DNA of 64,000 nucleotides, from contig CAJULD010000011.1 in NCBI GenBank assembly GCA_910587505.1, positions 11,466-75,465 on the forward strand, given 5' to 3'. The position numbers and the translations under genes were made by a program. This document shows, piece by piece, positions 16,741 through 25,202 of the stretch. The first letter of the stretch is position 1, and each line of letters begins with the position of its first letter. Origin of the DNA: an uncultured Oscillospiraceae bacterium. Lineage in GTDB: Bacteria; Bacillota; Clostridia; Oscillospirales; Oscillospiraceae. Under the pieces are notes generated by a model, which saw only the letters and a program-made list of their open reading frames with translations, had not been told where the DNA came from and made no database searches.

Positions 16741-17449
16741 AAACCTTTCCAAGGCCTTCGGGGACCATGTGGTGCTGGATGGGATCGACCAGCATATCTC
16801 CCCGGGGGAAAAGGTGGTGGTCATCGGGCCCTCCGGGTCCGGCAAGTCCACGTTCCTGCGGTGCCTCAATCTCCTGGAGACTCCCACCGGAGGGACCATC
16901 ACCTTCCAGGGGCAGGAGATCACGGGCCCCAGGGTGGACATCGACAGGATCCGCCAGCAGATGGGCATGGTGTTTCAGCACTTCAACCTGTTTCCCAATA
17001 TGACCATCCGGCGCAACATTACGCTGGCCCCGGTGCGCACGGGCCTGATGAAGCATGCGGAGGCGGACGAGGCCGCATTGTCTCTTCTCAGGCGGGTGGG
17101 ACTGGAGGAGAAGGCGGAGGCCTATCCCAACCAGCTCTCCGGCGGGCAGAAGCAGCGGGTGGCCATTGTCCGGGCTCTCGCCATGCGCCCGAAGGTGATG
17201 CTCTTTGACGAGCCCACCTCCGCCCTGGACCCGGAGATGGTGGGCGAGGTGCTGGAGGTCATGAAGGACCTGGCTCACGAGGGAATGACCATGGTGGTGG
17301 TAACCCATGAGATGGGCTTTGCCCGGGAGGTGGGCAGCCGGGTGGTCTTCATGGACGGGGGTGTGATTGTGGAGGAGGACGAGCCCTCCGCGCTTTTCGC
17401 CCACCCAAAGAGCGAACGGCTGCGGTCCTTTCTGGCGAAGGTTCTATAA
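16727..17449 (+). CDS. Polar amino-acid ABC transporter ATP-binding protein
   Basis: 240 residues, GTG start at 16727 inside the permease gene, preceded by AGGAGG. Complete ATPase: Walker [10 protein letters not shown] (about 32-40), signature LSGGQKQR, Walker [16 protein letters not shown]-loop VVTHEM. GlnQ/HisP type. It powers uptake with the two preceding genes. A hairpin at 17454-17483 closes the unit. Confidence 0.95.
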   Translation: MIDVRNLSKAFGDHVVLDGIDQHISPGEKVVVIGPSGSGKSTFLRCLNLLETPTGGTITFQGQEITGPRVDIDRIRQQMGMVFQHFNLFPNMTIRRNITLAPVRTGLMKHAEADEAALSLLRRVGLEEKAEAYPNQLSGGQKQRVAIVRALAMRPKVMLFDEPTSALDPEMVGEVLEVMKDLAHEGMTMVVVTHEMGFAREVGSRVVFMDGGVIVEEDEPSALFAHPKSERLRSFLAKVL

Positions 17450-17453
17450 AGAC

Positions 17454-17483
17454 GGCCCCCTGTCCGGTTACCGGCAGGGGGCC
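17454..17483 (+). terminator. Hairpin ending the amino-acid transporter operon
   Basis: GGCCCCCTG / CAGGGGGCC with an inner CCGG-TTA-CCGG, directly after the TAA at 17447. No strong T-run. Confidence 0.6.
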
Positions 17484-17619
17484 GCCTGTACGACCGGCTT
17501 TGAAAAGGCCGCTAAAGCCGCATGGGACATTTCCCCCCACCGCCGAAAACGCCCCTGCAGGCGGCGCAAGTGCCCGGGGAGGCGGGTTGAAAACTTTGAT
17601 ATCCGGACGCTGTTGAGCC

Positions 17620-17648
17620 TTGCGATGCCGGAAAATCAGTGCTATAAT
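17620..17648 (+). promoter_or_regulatory. Promoter of the chemoreceptor gene
   Basis: TTGCGA (17620-17625), 17 bp, perfect TATAAT (17643-17648), 96 bp before the ATG. I did not recognise a c-di-GMP riboswitch in the roughly 90-nt leader. Confidence 0.75.
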
Positions 17649-17743
17649 ACCGAAGGCTGAGAGCGCAGTCAAAAATCCCATATCCTGTCAGAGAGACGCG
17701 TTCTCCTGCCCAAAATAAAAAGCAGGTAAGAGGAAGGTCATCT

Positions 17744-19690
17744 ATGAAGTCGATCAAATCAAAAATCCAAATCAGTATGTTATCGGTAGTGCTGGTCGGT
17801 TCGGTGCTGATCGGTGTGATTACAGCCCTTTTGAATGCCAGCGGAATTGATGATGTGATGTCCAAAACTTTAGGCCCCGCTACACAGATGGCCGCAGATG
17901 CTGTGGAGTGGAAAATGGGGAACTACTGGACGGCACTCCAGGAGGCCGCCTCCTCCGATATCTTCCGGGAATCTGATCCGACTGCTCCGGAACTGGTTCC
18001 GCTTCGAGAGGATATCGCCCAGCGCAACGGCTTTCTCTATATTGGCAAAATGGATGCCAGCGGGTTTTCTTCCACGGGATACAGCTACGCGGAAGAAGAT
18101 TATTTTCAGCAGTGCAGGTCTACCATGAAACCCTACATCTCCGATATTATGAACGACGGACAGCGGATGATCTTCCTGCTGGAGGTGCCTGTCATTACCG
18201 ACGGCCGCTTTGAGGGCGTGGTTTACGGCGGAATCAGCGCTGATTTTCTCTCGGACATTGTGGTCAACCTGGCTATGGGCAGCGACGGAGTTGCCTATGT
18301 GCTGGACAGCAAAGGCAATGTGATTGGTCATCGGGAGGCTTCTGTCGTAGAGGAAGGCTCCAACATGATTGAAGCCGCGAAAACGGATTCCACAATAGCG
18401 GATATAGCCGCCGTGAATCAGCGTATGATTCAGGGAGAACGCGGCTTCGGCGCATATAATTTTTATGGTGACAACAAATTTGTGGGGTTTGCTCCCATTG
18501 GCGGCAACCAGAAGTGGAGTATTGCGATTGAGACCAGCCAGCGGGAGTTCAAGTCCTCGTTGGACCGAAGCATTATGCTGACAGTTTTGGTGGTAGTCCT
18601 GGTTGTGCTCGCCACATTCCCTGTGGCAATCAAAGTTGGCAGGTCCATCTCCGGCCCGATTCAGTCCTGCGTTGCCCGGCTTGAGAAGATGGCTGACGGA
18701 GATTTGCACACGCCGTCCCCGCAGGTGAAGTCCAGGGACGAAACCGCCCAGCTGGCAAGAGCTCTGGAAACCATGCTGTCCCATCTAAACGATGTGACGC
18801 AGGATGTGTCCCATCATCTGGGTAAAATGGCGCAGGGGGATTTCCGTGAAACGATCACCCATACATATTGGGGCGACTTTGTAACTATGGAGCAGTCCAT
18901 TAAGGCGATCCACCATTCCCTGAAAGACACGCTTTCCCAGATCAGCCAGTCCGCCGGAACCGTGGCCGGCAGTGCCGTTCAGGTATCCAACGGCGCTCAG
19001 TCCCTGAGCCAGGGGGCCACGGAGCAGGCCAGTGCGATCCATGAGCTGTCCGCTACTGCCGACAGCATAGCGGAGAACGCCAGACAGACCGCAGCTACGG
19101 CAGAGGAAGCCGGGCAGTTTGTAACCCAGGCAGGCGCGCAGCTGGGAGTCAGCGTGAATTATGTTCAGGAGCTGAACACCGCTATGGAGAAAATCTCCAA
19201 TTCCTCCACGGAAATCAGCAAAATTATTGATACCATCGAAAATATTGCGTTCCAGACCAACATTCTGGCCCTAAACGCCGCAGTGGAGGCTGCCCGTGCA
19301 GGCAGCGCAGGAAAAGGGTTCGCCGTAGTAGCGGACGAGGTGCGCAATTTGGCGTCCAGGTCTGACGAGGCGGCCAAGGCCACCAAGGAGTTGATCGAGG
19401 GGTCCATCACCGCTGTTGCAGAGGGCGGCCAGGTGGTTGAGAAGGTAACGGAATCGCTGGATAAGACCAACTCCATCTCAAAAAACGTCACGCTAAAAGT
19501 AAATGCGGTTGTAGGAGCGGTAGAAAACCAGACTACCGCGATTTCTCAAGTGACCGAGGGAATCGACCAGATATCCTCCGTCATCCAGAGCACCTCCGCC
19601 ACTTCGGAGCAGAGTGCCGCTACCGCGCAGGAGCTGTCGGATCAATCCCTGCTGATGAATAACCTGGTGCGCAAGTTTCAGCTGAGCTAA
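17744..19690 (+). CDS. Methyl-accepting chemotaxis protein with extracellular Cache domain
   Basis: 648 residues. TM1 near 9-30, an extracellular sensor of about 240 residues with Cache features (YIGKMDASGFSSTGYSYAEEDYF and GSDGVAYVLDSKGNVIGH), TM2 near 278-300, HAMP, then a cytoplasmic helical hairpin with the conserved tip IIDTIENIAFQTNILALNAA (the CheA/CheW-binding signalling tip). Double-Cache receptors often sense amino acids; the preceding amino-acid importer hints at a related ligand, which is inference. No other chemotaxis or flagellar genes are here. The gene looks less GC-rich than its neighbours. Confidence 0.92.
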   Translation: MKSIKSKIQISMLSVVLVGSVLIGVITALLNASGIDDVMSKTLGPATQMAADAVEWKMGNYWTALQEAASSDIFRESDPTAPELVPLREDIAQRNGFLYIGKMDASGFSSTGYSYAEEDYFQQCRSTMKPYISDIMNDGQRMIFLLEVPVITDGRFEGVVYGGISADFLSDIVVNLAMGSDGVAYVLDSKGNVIGHREASVVEEGSNMIEAAKTDSTIADIAAVNQRMIQGERGFGAYNFYGDNKFVGFAPIGGNQKWSIAIETSQREFKSSLDRSIMLTVLVVVLVVLATFPVAIKVGRSISGPIQSCVARLEKMADGDLHTPSPQVKSRDETAQLARALETMLSHLNDVTQDVSHHLGKMAQGDFRETITHTYWGDFVTMEQSIKAIHHSLKDTLSQISQSAGTVAGSAVQVSNGAQSLSQGATEQASAIHELSATADSIAENARQTAATAEEAGQFVTQAGAQLGVSVNYVQELNTAMEKISNSSTEISKIIDTIENIAFQTNILALNAAVEAARAGSAGKGFAVVADEVRNLASRSDEAAKATKELIEGSITAVAEGGQVVEKVTESLDKTNSISKNVTLKVNAVVGAVENQTTAISQVTEGIDQISSVIQSTSATSEQSAATAQELSDQSLLMNNLVRKFQLS

Positions 19691-19749
19691 AAGCGAGCGT
19701 GATACCGCCCCGCTTAAATCAGCACGTCACCAGCCGTTCTTTCATGGAA

Positions 19750-19790
19750 AAGAACACCAGCCACCCGCATGACGGGTGGCTGGTGTTCTT
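19750..19790 (+). terminator. Bidirectional terminator between chemoreceptor and ROK genes
   Basis: AAGAACACCAGCCACCCG - CATGA - CGGGTGGCTGGTGTTCTT, a perfect 18-bp stem. T-rich tails on both sides (CTGACTTTA to the right, TTTTCC on the - strand) suit the two convergent genes. Confidence 0.9.
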
Positions 19791-19804
19791 CTGACTTTAC
19801 TTCA

Positions 19805-19868
19805 GTGCCTGTATTTATAACCGGGGGTACCGGATAAACGGCGCTCAACAGGTATGAGTACAGGTTCT
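19805..19868 (+). repeat. Dispersed repeat, copy B
   Basis: About 64 bp: left end GTGCCTGTATTTATAACCGG, right end GGTATGAGTACAGGTTCT. The right end overlaps the stop codon (TAG, - strand) of the ROK gene, so the element abuts coding sequence exactly. Confidence 0.75.
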
Positions 19869-21084
19869 AAGTCTCCAGATCCTTGCAGATGGCCATGGCG
19901 GCGGCGCCGGTGGCCCCGCTGAAGGGGTCCGGCTCCACAAAAAGGAACCTGGTGCCCGTGCGGATGACGCCGCAGAGATTTCGCCGCGCCACCTCCAGCA
20001 GCAGTTCCCGGTTTTCCGGGCGGCTGAACAGCCTGCCCTCAATGAGCATCAGGCTGGGGCAGGCAAAGTTGTTGATATTGGCCACCGCCACACCCAGAAT
20101 GTGCACGGCCTGTTCCACGATCCGCTCCACGGTCTCCTCGCCCGCCGCCTGCGCGGCCAGAACCTGCACCATGGACAGAGGGCCCTCGCCCCGCATCCGG
20201 GAGAGAACGGGCGCCTCGCCCCGCTCAATGGCCTGGGCGCAGCTGCGCAGCACCGCCGTGTCGCTGGCATAGGCCTCCAGGCAGCCCCGGTTGCCGCAGC
20301 TGCAGGGCTCCCCGCCGGGCACCATGACCATATGCCCCACCTCGCCGGCGCCCACCACGGATCCGAAGTCGATGGCGGTATTCAATACCAGAGGACAGGC
20401 GATTCCCTGGTTGAGAAAGAGGTAGGCGAAGGTCTGGGCGTCCCCCAGATCCTCCCGGCGGAAGAGCTGAGCGCCGTAGGCCCGGGCGCAGGCGTTGTTC
20501 TCCACGTGGATGGGCCCCCGGCAGCCCAGGCGGGCCGCCATATCCCGCCGGATATTTTTGTGGGTCCAGTTATAGCTGGGCCGCACCTCCAGCACACCCT
20601 GTTGGGGATCCACCAGGCCCGGCAGGCACACGCCAATCCCCGTGACCGCCTCCGGCCCCATGCCGCAGGCGGACAGCGCCTCGTCCACCATGCCGCAGGC
20701 AAGCGCTATGTTTTTTTCGTACTCCCGCTCTTCCCCGGCGTGTTCCTTTTGATAAAGGACTTTTCCCCGGTAATCCAACAGACAGACGGCGCGGCGCAGC
20801 CCCTGGATCTCCACGCCCACAAAATGCCGGGATTCCGGAACAATGTCCACCAGATGGGCCTTCCGGCCCGCAAAGCGGGCGCTGGACGGCACCGAACCGG
20901 TCTCCCGGACGATTCCCCAGTCCATCATGCTGTTGACATTGGTCGTAATCGTGGGCAGGGTCAGCTCCAGCCTCCGGGCGATTTCGGAGCGTCTGATCGG
21001 TCCGTAGTGATAGATCGTTTTCAGAATTGCGGCCTGGTTGGCCGCCTTCACCCGCGCGGGGTTTGCTCCCTGCTCAAGCTGCAC
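19867..21084 (-). CDS. ROK family transcriptional regulator (NagC/Mlc-like)
   Basis: 405 residues from GTG 21084 with AGGAGG upstream. N-terminal winged helix (IRRSEIARRLELTLPTITTNVNSMMDWG) then a ROK sugar-kinase-like domain with the zinc motif PCSCGNRGCLEAYAS and GVCLPGLVDP. ROK repressors release DNA when they bind a sugar or sugar phosphate. Lying directly after nagB and nagA it probably controls them in response to N-acetylglucosamine-type ligands. A classic inverted operator was not located. Its stop codon is shared with repeat copy B. Confidence 0.9.
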   Translation of the reverse strand: MQLEQGANPARVKAANQAAILKTIYHYGPIRRSEIARRLELTLPTITTNVNSMMDWGIVRETGSVPSSARFAGRKAHLVDIVPESRHFVGVEIQGLRRAVCLLDYRGKVLYQKEHAGEEREYEKNIALACGMVDEALSACGMGPEAVTGIGVCLPGLVDPQQGVLEVRPSYNWTHKNIRRDMAARLGCRGPIHVENNACARAYGAQLFRREDLGDAQTFAYLFLNQGIACPLVLNTAIDFGSVVGAGEVGHMVMVPGGEPCSCGNRGCLEAYASDTAVLRSCAQAIERGEAPVLSRMRGEGPLSMVQVLAAQAAGEETVERIVEQAVHILGVAVANINNFACPSLMLIEGRLFSRPENRELLLEVARRNLCGVIRTGTRFLFVEPDPFSGATGAAAMAICKDLET

Positions 21085-21102
21085 GCCGGCGTCCTCCTCT
21101 CG

Positions 21103-22248
21103 TTACCCCTGGAAACGCCTCCCTTTCAGGAATACGGTTTCCACATTGTTGTCCCCGTCCAGAATCACCAGATCCGCGTCCTTCCCGTCGTCGATGGACC
21201 CCTTTTCTGAGAAGACGCCCACAAGCCGGGCGGGATTCTCCGTCAGCAGGGGGAGAATCTCCTCCAGCGGACGGCCGGTCCATGCCAGCAGGTTTTTCAG
21301 CGCAAGGTTCTGGGTCAGGGTGCTCCCCGCACGGGTGCCGTCGGAGGCCAGTTTGGCGTCGCCGCCTTCCACCACCACCTCGTTGACCCCCAGATGGTAT
21401 TTGCCGTCCGGGAGGCCTGCGGCCATGATGGAGTCCGTGATGGCCACCACCCGGTCCGGCCCCTTGACCTTCAGCAGCAGCCGGACAATCCCCGGATGGA
21501 GGTGCCGCCCGTCACAGATGGCCTCGCAGTATACATCGCTCTCCAGCACCGCTCCCAGAATGGCGGGCCGGTGCTGATGAAGCAGCTGCATGGCGTTGAA
21601 GGTGTGGGTGGACGCCGCAGCCCCGGCGGCAATGGCCGCCATAGCCGTTTCATAGTCCGCGCCGGAGTGGCCGATGGCCGTGACGATGCCCAGCTCTCCC
21701 GCGGCGGGGATCAGATCAACGGCCCCCTCTACCTCCGGGGAGACGGTGAGATAACGGACGCCTCCCTGCGCCAGCTCCTGATAGGAGCGCAGCAGGCCGG
21801 CGTCTCCCTTCCGCAGCAGATGTTCCGGCATGGCCCCCTTGTAAGCGGAGTCCAGGAAGGGACCTTCCAGGTGGATGCCCAGCAGCTCCGCGCCCTTCCG
21901 CGCCTCTTTCTTCCACTCCCTGTACTGGCCGATGCACCACCGGGTCTGCTCCTCCGTGTCCGTCAGAACGGATGCCAGCCAGGCTGTGGTGCCATTCCCG
22001 GCGAAAAACGTTCCGATCTTTTCCAGATCAGCGGCGGATGCGCTGTTGACGTCTATGCCGGCGGCTCCGTGGGTGTGGACATCGACGAAACCGGGGACCA
22101 CCTTTCGTCCGGCGGCGTCATGGACCTCCCCGGATACCGGCGCGTCCGGGGACAGCAGACGGAGCCTGCCATCCTCCATGGCGACGGTCTTCTCCTGGAA
22201 GCGGCGGCCGGTATACACCTGGCCGCCCACGATATACTGAACGTTCAT
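21103..22248 (-). CDS. nagA: N-acetylglucosamine-6-phosphate deacetylase NagA
   Basis: 381 residues. Amidohydrolase removing acetate from GlcNAc-6-phosphate. Motifs: metal pair FVDVHTHGAAGID, GIHLEGPFL, IGHSGADYETA, STHTFNAM and the catalytic Asp in ITDSIMAAG. The start at 22248 (MNVQYIVGG) has AAGGAG upstream. It follows nagB by 14 bases and precedes the ROK regulator by 18, so the three are one unit. Confidence 0.94.
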   Translation of the reverse strand: MNVQYIVGGQVYTGRRFQEKTVAMEDGRLRLLSPDAPVSGEVHDAAGRKVVPGFVDVHTHGAAGIDVNSASAADLEKIGTFFAGNGTTAWLASVLTDTEEQTRWCIGQYREWKKEARKGAELLGIHLEGPFLDSAYKGAMPEHLLRKGDAGLLRSYQELAQGGVRYLTVSPEVEGAVDLIPAAGELGIVTAIGHSGADYETAMAAIAAGAAASTHTFNAMQLLHQHRPAILGAVLESDVYCEAICDGRHLHPGIVRLLLKVKGPDRVVAITDSIMAAGLPDGKYHLGVNEVVVEGGDAKLASDGTRAGSTLTQNLALKNLLAWTGRPLEEILPLLTENPARLVGVFSEKGSIDDGKDADLVILDGDNNVETVFLKGRRFQG

Positions 22249-22262
22249 ATGACGGTTTCTCC

Positions 22263-23087
22263 TTACTCCGGCAGATTTGCCACAAATTCCGTGATACGCA
22301 GCAGCGCGTCGGGGTGCTCCTGAAGCAGGGTAACGGGGAAGTGGGCGGAGATATCGCCGTAAGCGGCGTGACGGACCACAGCCCGGTGCCAGTCCCGGAA
22401 GCAGCCCAGACGGATCTTCCGGGCGCTGCAGATTTCCCGCATACCGATGGTGACGCACCACCGGGGCATGTCGTCCACGGCGCCGTTAAAGTCGCCGATG
22501 GCGTTGGCGGTCCGGGTCTCACGGGAAATTTCCAGCACGCGGGTGGGCAGCGCGCGGAACTGCTCCGCCGTCAGCTCGTCCTGCGCCTCGTTGAAGGCCA
22601 CGTGGCCGTTAATGCCAATGCCCCCGAAGCAGATGTCCACGCCCCCCAGCGCCTGGATGGTCCGCCACATGTTCTCCGGGTCCCCGGGATCCGGGAAAAT
22701 CCGCTGCTCCGGCGGCATGACCAGCTCGGGTCTGATCTTCGTATAGACCGTCCGGTCCATAAAGCCCCGGAAGCTGAGGGGATGAGACTTTTCAATCCAC
22801 GCCTTCTCATCGGTGAGATACTCGTCCATGTTCAGAAACCAGACGTTTTTCAGACTGATTCCCTCGCTGTTGACGATTTCCGTAAAGCAGGGATACTGGC
22901 CCACGGGTCCCACGGGGCAGATGAAGACCGTCTTCTCTCCCAGAGCGTTCTTCCGTTTGATCTCATCGGCCATTTCCCGGGCCATGGCGCGGAACACGGC
23001 GGCATTGTCCGCCATAACGGTGATGGGCAGCTTCGGCGCGGCCAGGAGCTGCTCTTTGTTGTAGTAGTAATATTCGTGACGCATCAT
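22263..23087 (-). CDS. nagB: Glucosamine-6-phosphate deaminase/isomerase family protein (NagB-like)
   Basis: 274 residues. Segments NMDEYL, FGGIGINGHVAFNEAQ and the downstream Thr/Arg-rich helix place it in the NagB/6-phosphogluconolactonase superfamily, where NagB turns GlcN-6-P into fructose-6-P and ammonia. Typical NagB has SLRxSFR near the C-terminus, not obvious here, and this one begins with an unusual Tyr-rich MMRHEYYYYNKEQ. It is therefore NagB-like, perhaps acting on a related amino sugar. RBS AGAGGAA before ATG 23087 (an in-frame ATG three bases on is also possible). Confidence 0.85.
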   Translation of the reverse strand: MMRHEYYYYNKEQLLAAPKLPITVMADNAAVFRAMAREMADEIKRKNALGEKTVFICPVGPVGQYPCFTEIVNSEGISLKNVWFLNMDEYLTDEKAWIEKSHPLSFRGFMDRTVYTKIRPELVMPPEQRIFPDPGDPENMWRTIQALGGVDICFGGIGINGHVAFNEAQDELTAEQFRALPTRVLEISRETRTANAIGDFNGAVDDMPRWCVTIGMREICSARKIRLGCFRDWHRAVVRHAAYGDISAHFPVTLLQEHPDALLRITEFVANLPE

Positions 23088-23098
23088 AATTTCCTCTT

Positions 23099-24949
23099 TC
23101 ACGCTTCCAGACCGCGGAAGCCGGTGTAGTTTGCCGTGACCTCCAGCACCCGGTACACATCCAGGAAAGGCTGGAATTCCGGCTCGTTCTCCCGGATCAG
23201 ACCGCCCAGAGCCCGCCAGGCCGCCAGGCTTTCCGGCTGCCTGCCCTCCGCCAGCAGTTCCAGCGAACGGGCCAGTCCCAAAGTATACTTCTGATGATAG
23301 GCCAGCAGACGCCAGCCGGGGCCGTCCGCCCGGCCATTCTCCGGCACGGGGGCGAAGGCCCGGCAGAGGGCGCACGCCTCCCTCATCCGGCGGGCAATGC
23401 CGGGATCGACCCGCTCCCCCTTGCCGTTGAGGTAGTCGCAGCTGCTCAGACGGGACAGCTCCGACAGGTACTCCAGGACCCTCTCCCAGTCCTCGCCGTA
23501 GGCGGCCTGGAAATACTCCCGGATCAGTGCCTCCGTGTCCGCGCTCCCGTCCAGCAGGGTATACCCCATGACATAATTGGGCAGGGCGTTGGGCAGGGCG
23601 GCCCGGAGCTCCTGACAGCTGACATAACCGTCCAGTCCCATCCGCCCCAGCTTCTTCACATCGCTGCCAATGATCCGGGCGATGTGGACATAGCCCAGGT
23701 CCCCATAGTGGGCCCTGCCCAGAGGGTAGTCATAGACAAAGCTGTCCCCGGCAAAGATCTGCTGCCAGCCCCGGAGGAAGGCCAGATTCTCCTGAAGATC
23801 CGTGGGCAGGGTGATCCGGTTTCGGACGTAGGGCGGGATGGGCTTCTCCGGTCCGTCCAGGCTGTAGGACGCCTCAAAGGTCCGGCTGATGGGGGCGAAC
23901 ATCAGGACGAACCGGTCCGGGTTGCAAAGCCGCTCCTTCACCGGGGGCCAGAGCAGCTCCTGATACAGCAGGAACACGATCCGGGTGCTCAGTCCCGCCC
24001 CGGTCAGACGGCGGTCGATCTCATTGAGGACGGCGGCATACTGGTCGGACAGAGTTGTCTTCTGACAGTTTTCACACGCACACACATTATTAAACGTATC
24101 CGCCAGCCACACATGGACATAATCCACAGAGGGATTCTCCCTGGCGTAGTTCACCACCAGGGAGGCCAGAGCATCCGCCGCGCGGGGATTGGAAAAGCAC
24201 AGGCCGGTATTGGCGGGCACCCCCTGCCACAGCTCCCGCACGCCGTCCACCCGGGCGGCCAGCTCCCGCCGGTCCTCCGCCAGAGGCGCGGGATCCGCGT
24301 CCCAGCCGAGGGCTTCGTACCCCAGCACCTCCCCGGTCCAGCCGTGGCCCGCCCTGTGGAGCAGCAGGCCCCGGCGTCCAGTCGCCTCCTCAAAAACCGC
24401 CATATCCCGCTCCGCATCCGCCTCCGTATACGGCTCCGGTTCCCGCAGGGGGTTGTTCTCGTGGTGATACCAGCGCTTGAGGAAGGTATAAGGGGTCTTG
24501 AATTGCAGGAAAAAGCTGTTGTACCCCACCCTGGGCAGCCAGTCGATGAAATCCAGCACATTCTCCCGGCTGTCGGCCCCCTCGATGCACACCCCCCGGT
24601 GGCGGAAGGAGGCCCTCTTCTCATATTTTGCCCGCAGACGCTCCCGGTCAATGGCGGGAACCACGTCCCATTGCCGTCCCGGTCCCGGAAAACGGCACCC
24701 CAGACGGCGCAGGTAGTCATATACCCCCAGCAGAACGCCCCGGGGACAGCTGCCGGTGACAGTCCCGCCGCTTTCCGTCATGTCCACGGCAAAGGTCTCC
24801 CGGCCGTCCGGGTCGTCCCCCGCTTCCAGGGTCACCTCCAGGGCGGCCCCCTCCTCCGGCAGCATCCGGGTCAGGTAGGCCTCCAGCTCCCCGGCGGCAA
24901 AGGCCAGAACCCCCCCGCCGGTCCCGCTCCGGGTTATTTTGATCCGCAT
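23099..24949 (-). CDS. DUF4838 protein, probable amino-sugar glycoside hydrolase
   Basis: 616 residues, no signal peptide, so cytoplasmic. The first 110 residues have the small alpha/beta domain seen ahead of GH20/GH67 enzymes (GVLLGVYDYLRRLGCRF). The centre is the DUF4838 barrel, with YVHVWLADTFNNVCACENCQ (acidic residue on a strand end, Cys pair) and SDQYAAVLNEIDRRL. Start 24949 (MRIKITRSG) chosen for AAGGAG; the longer frame has no RBS. Located 11 bases before nagB, so it probably frees an amino sugar from an imported conjugate; the exact bond is unknown. Confidence 0.8.
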   Translation of the reverse strand: MRIKITRSGTGGGVLAFAAGELEAYLTRMLPEEGAALEVTLEAGDDPDGRETFAVDMTESGGTVTGSCPRGVLLGVYDYLRRLGCRFPGPGRQWDVVPAIDRERLRAKYEKRASFRHRGVCIEGADSRENVLDFIDWLPRVGYNSFFLQFKTPYTFLKRWYHHENNPLREPEPYTEADAERDMAVFEEATGRRGLLLHRAGHGWTGEVLGYEALGWDADPAPLAEDRRELAARVDGVRELWQGVPANTGLCFSNPRAADALASLVVNYARENPSVDYVHVWLADTFNNVCACENCQKTTLSDQYAAVLNEIDRRLTGAGLSTRIVFLLYQELLWPPVKERLCNPDRFVLMFAPISRTFEASYSLDGPEKPIPPYVRNRITLPTDLQENLAFLRGWQQIFAGDSFVYDYPLGRAHYGDLGYVHIARIIGSDVKKLGRMGLDGYVSCQELRAALPNALPNYVMGYTLLDGSADTEALIREYFQAAYGEDWERVLEYLSELSRLSSCDYLNGKGERVDPGIARRMREACALCRAFAPVPENGRADGPGWRLLAYHQKYTLGLARSLELLAEGRQPESLAAWRALGGLIRENEPEFQPFLDVYRVLEVTANYTGFRGLEA

Positions 24950-24961
24950 CCTCTTCTCCTT

Positions 24962-25001
24962 AAAAACGGGCCCGATGGAACGACGCTCCACCGGGCCCGT
25001 T
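24962..25001 (-). terminator. Terminator-like hairpin directly before the DUF4838 RBS
   Basis: On the - strand AACGGGCCCG...CGGGCCCGTT closes a long stem, followed at once by TTTTT-AAGGAG, the gene's own ribosome site. It may simply end the transporter operon, but its position suits an attenuator or RBS-linked switch. Confidence 0.65.
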
Positions 25002-25202
25002 CCCATTCCTTTTCCACGGAAACGGGAATATCGCGTTTCAGAAGCTGTATCAACAGGCAAAGTGCGCAGACTGACGGGAAAAATTTTCAACCGGCAAGGG
25101 AGGAGCGCGCAGGAATCCTGACGGGTTTCAGGCTTTTCTCACGCAGTCCGGACGGTAAATTTTCCCGTCAGAATGTCTGCTCCCGCCTGTTGGTACCGCT
25201 TC
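25002..25202. repeat. Intergenic foldback between the ABC importer and nag operons
   Basis: CTGACGGGAAAAATTTT (25071-25087) is inverted at 25157-25171 (AAATTTTCCCGTCAG), and the outer GCAGAC/GTCTGC also pair, enclosing about 70 bp. The arm resembles the interior of repeat copies D and E. A weak leftward promoter, TTGATA-17-TATTCC, may lie just downstream. No gene. Confidence 0.5.

Noticed and set aside
17649..17743. c-di-GMP riboswitch before the chemoreceptor
   Set aside because: Leader is only about 90 nt and lacks the recognisable GEMM core.
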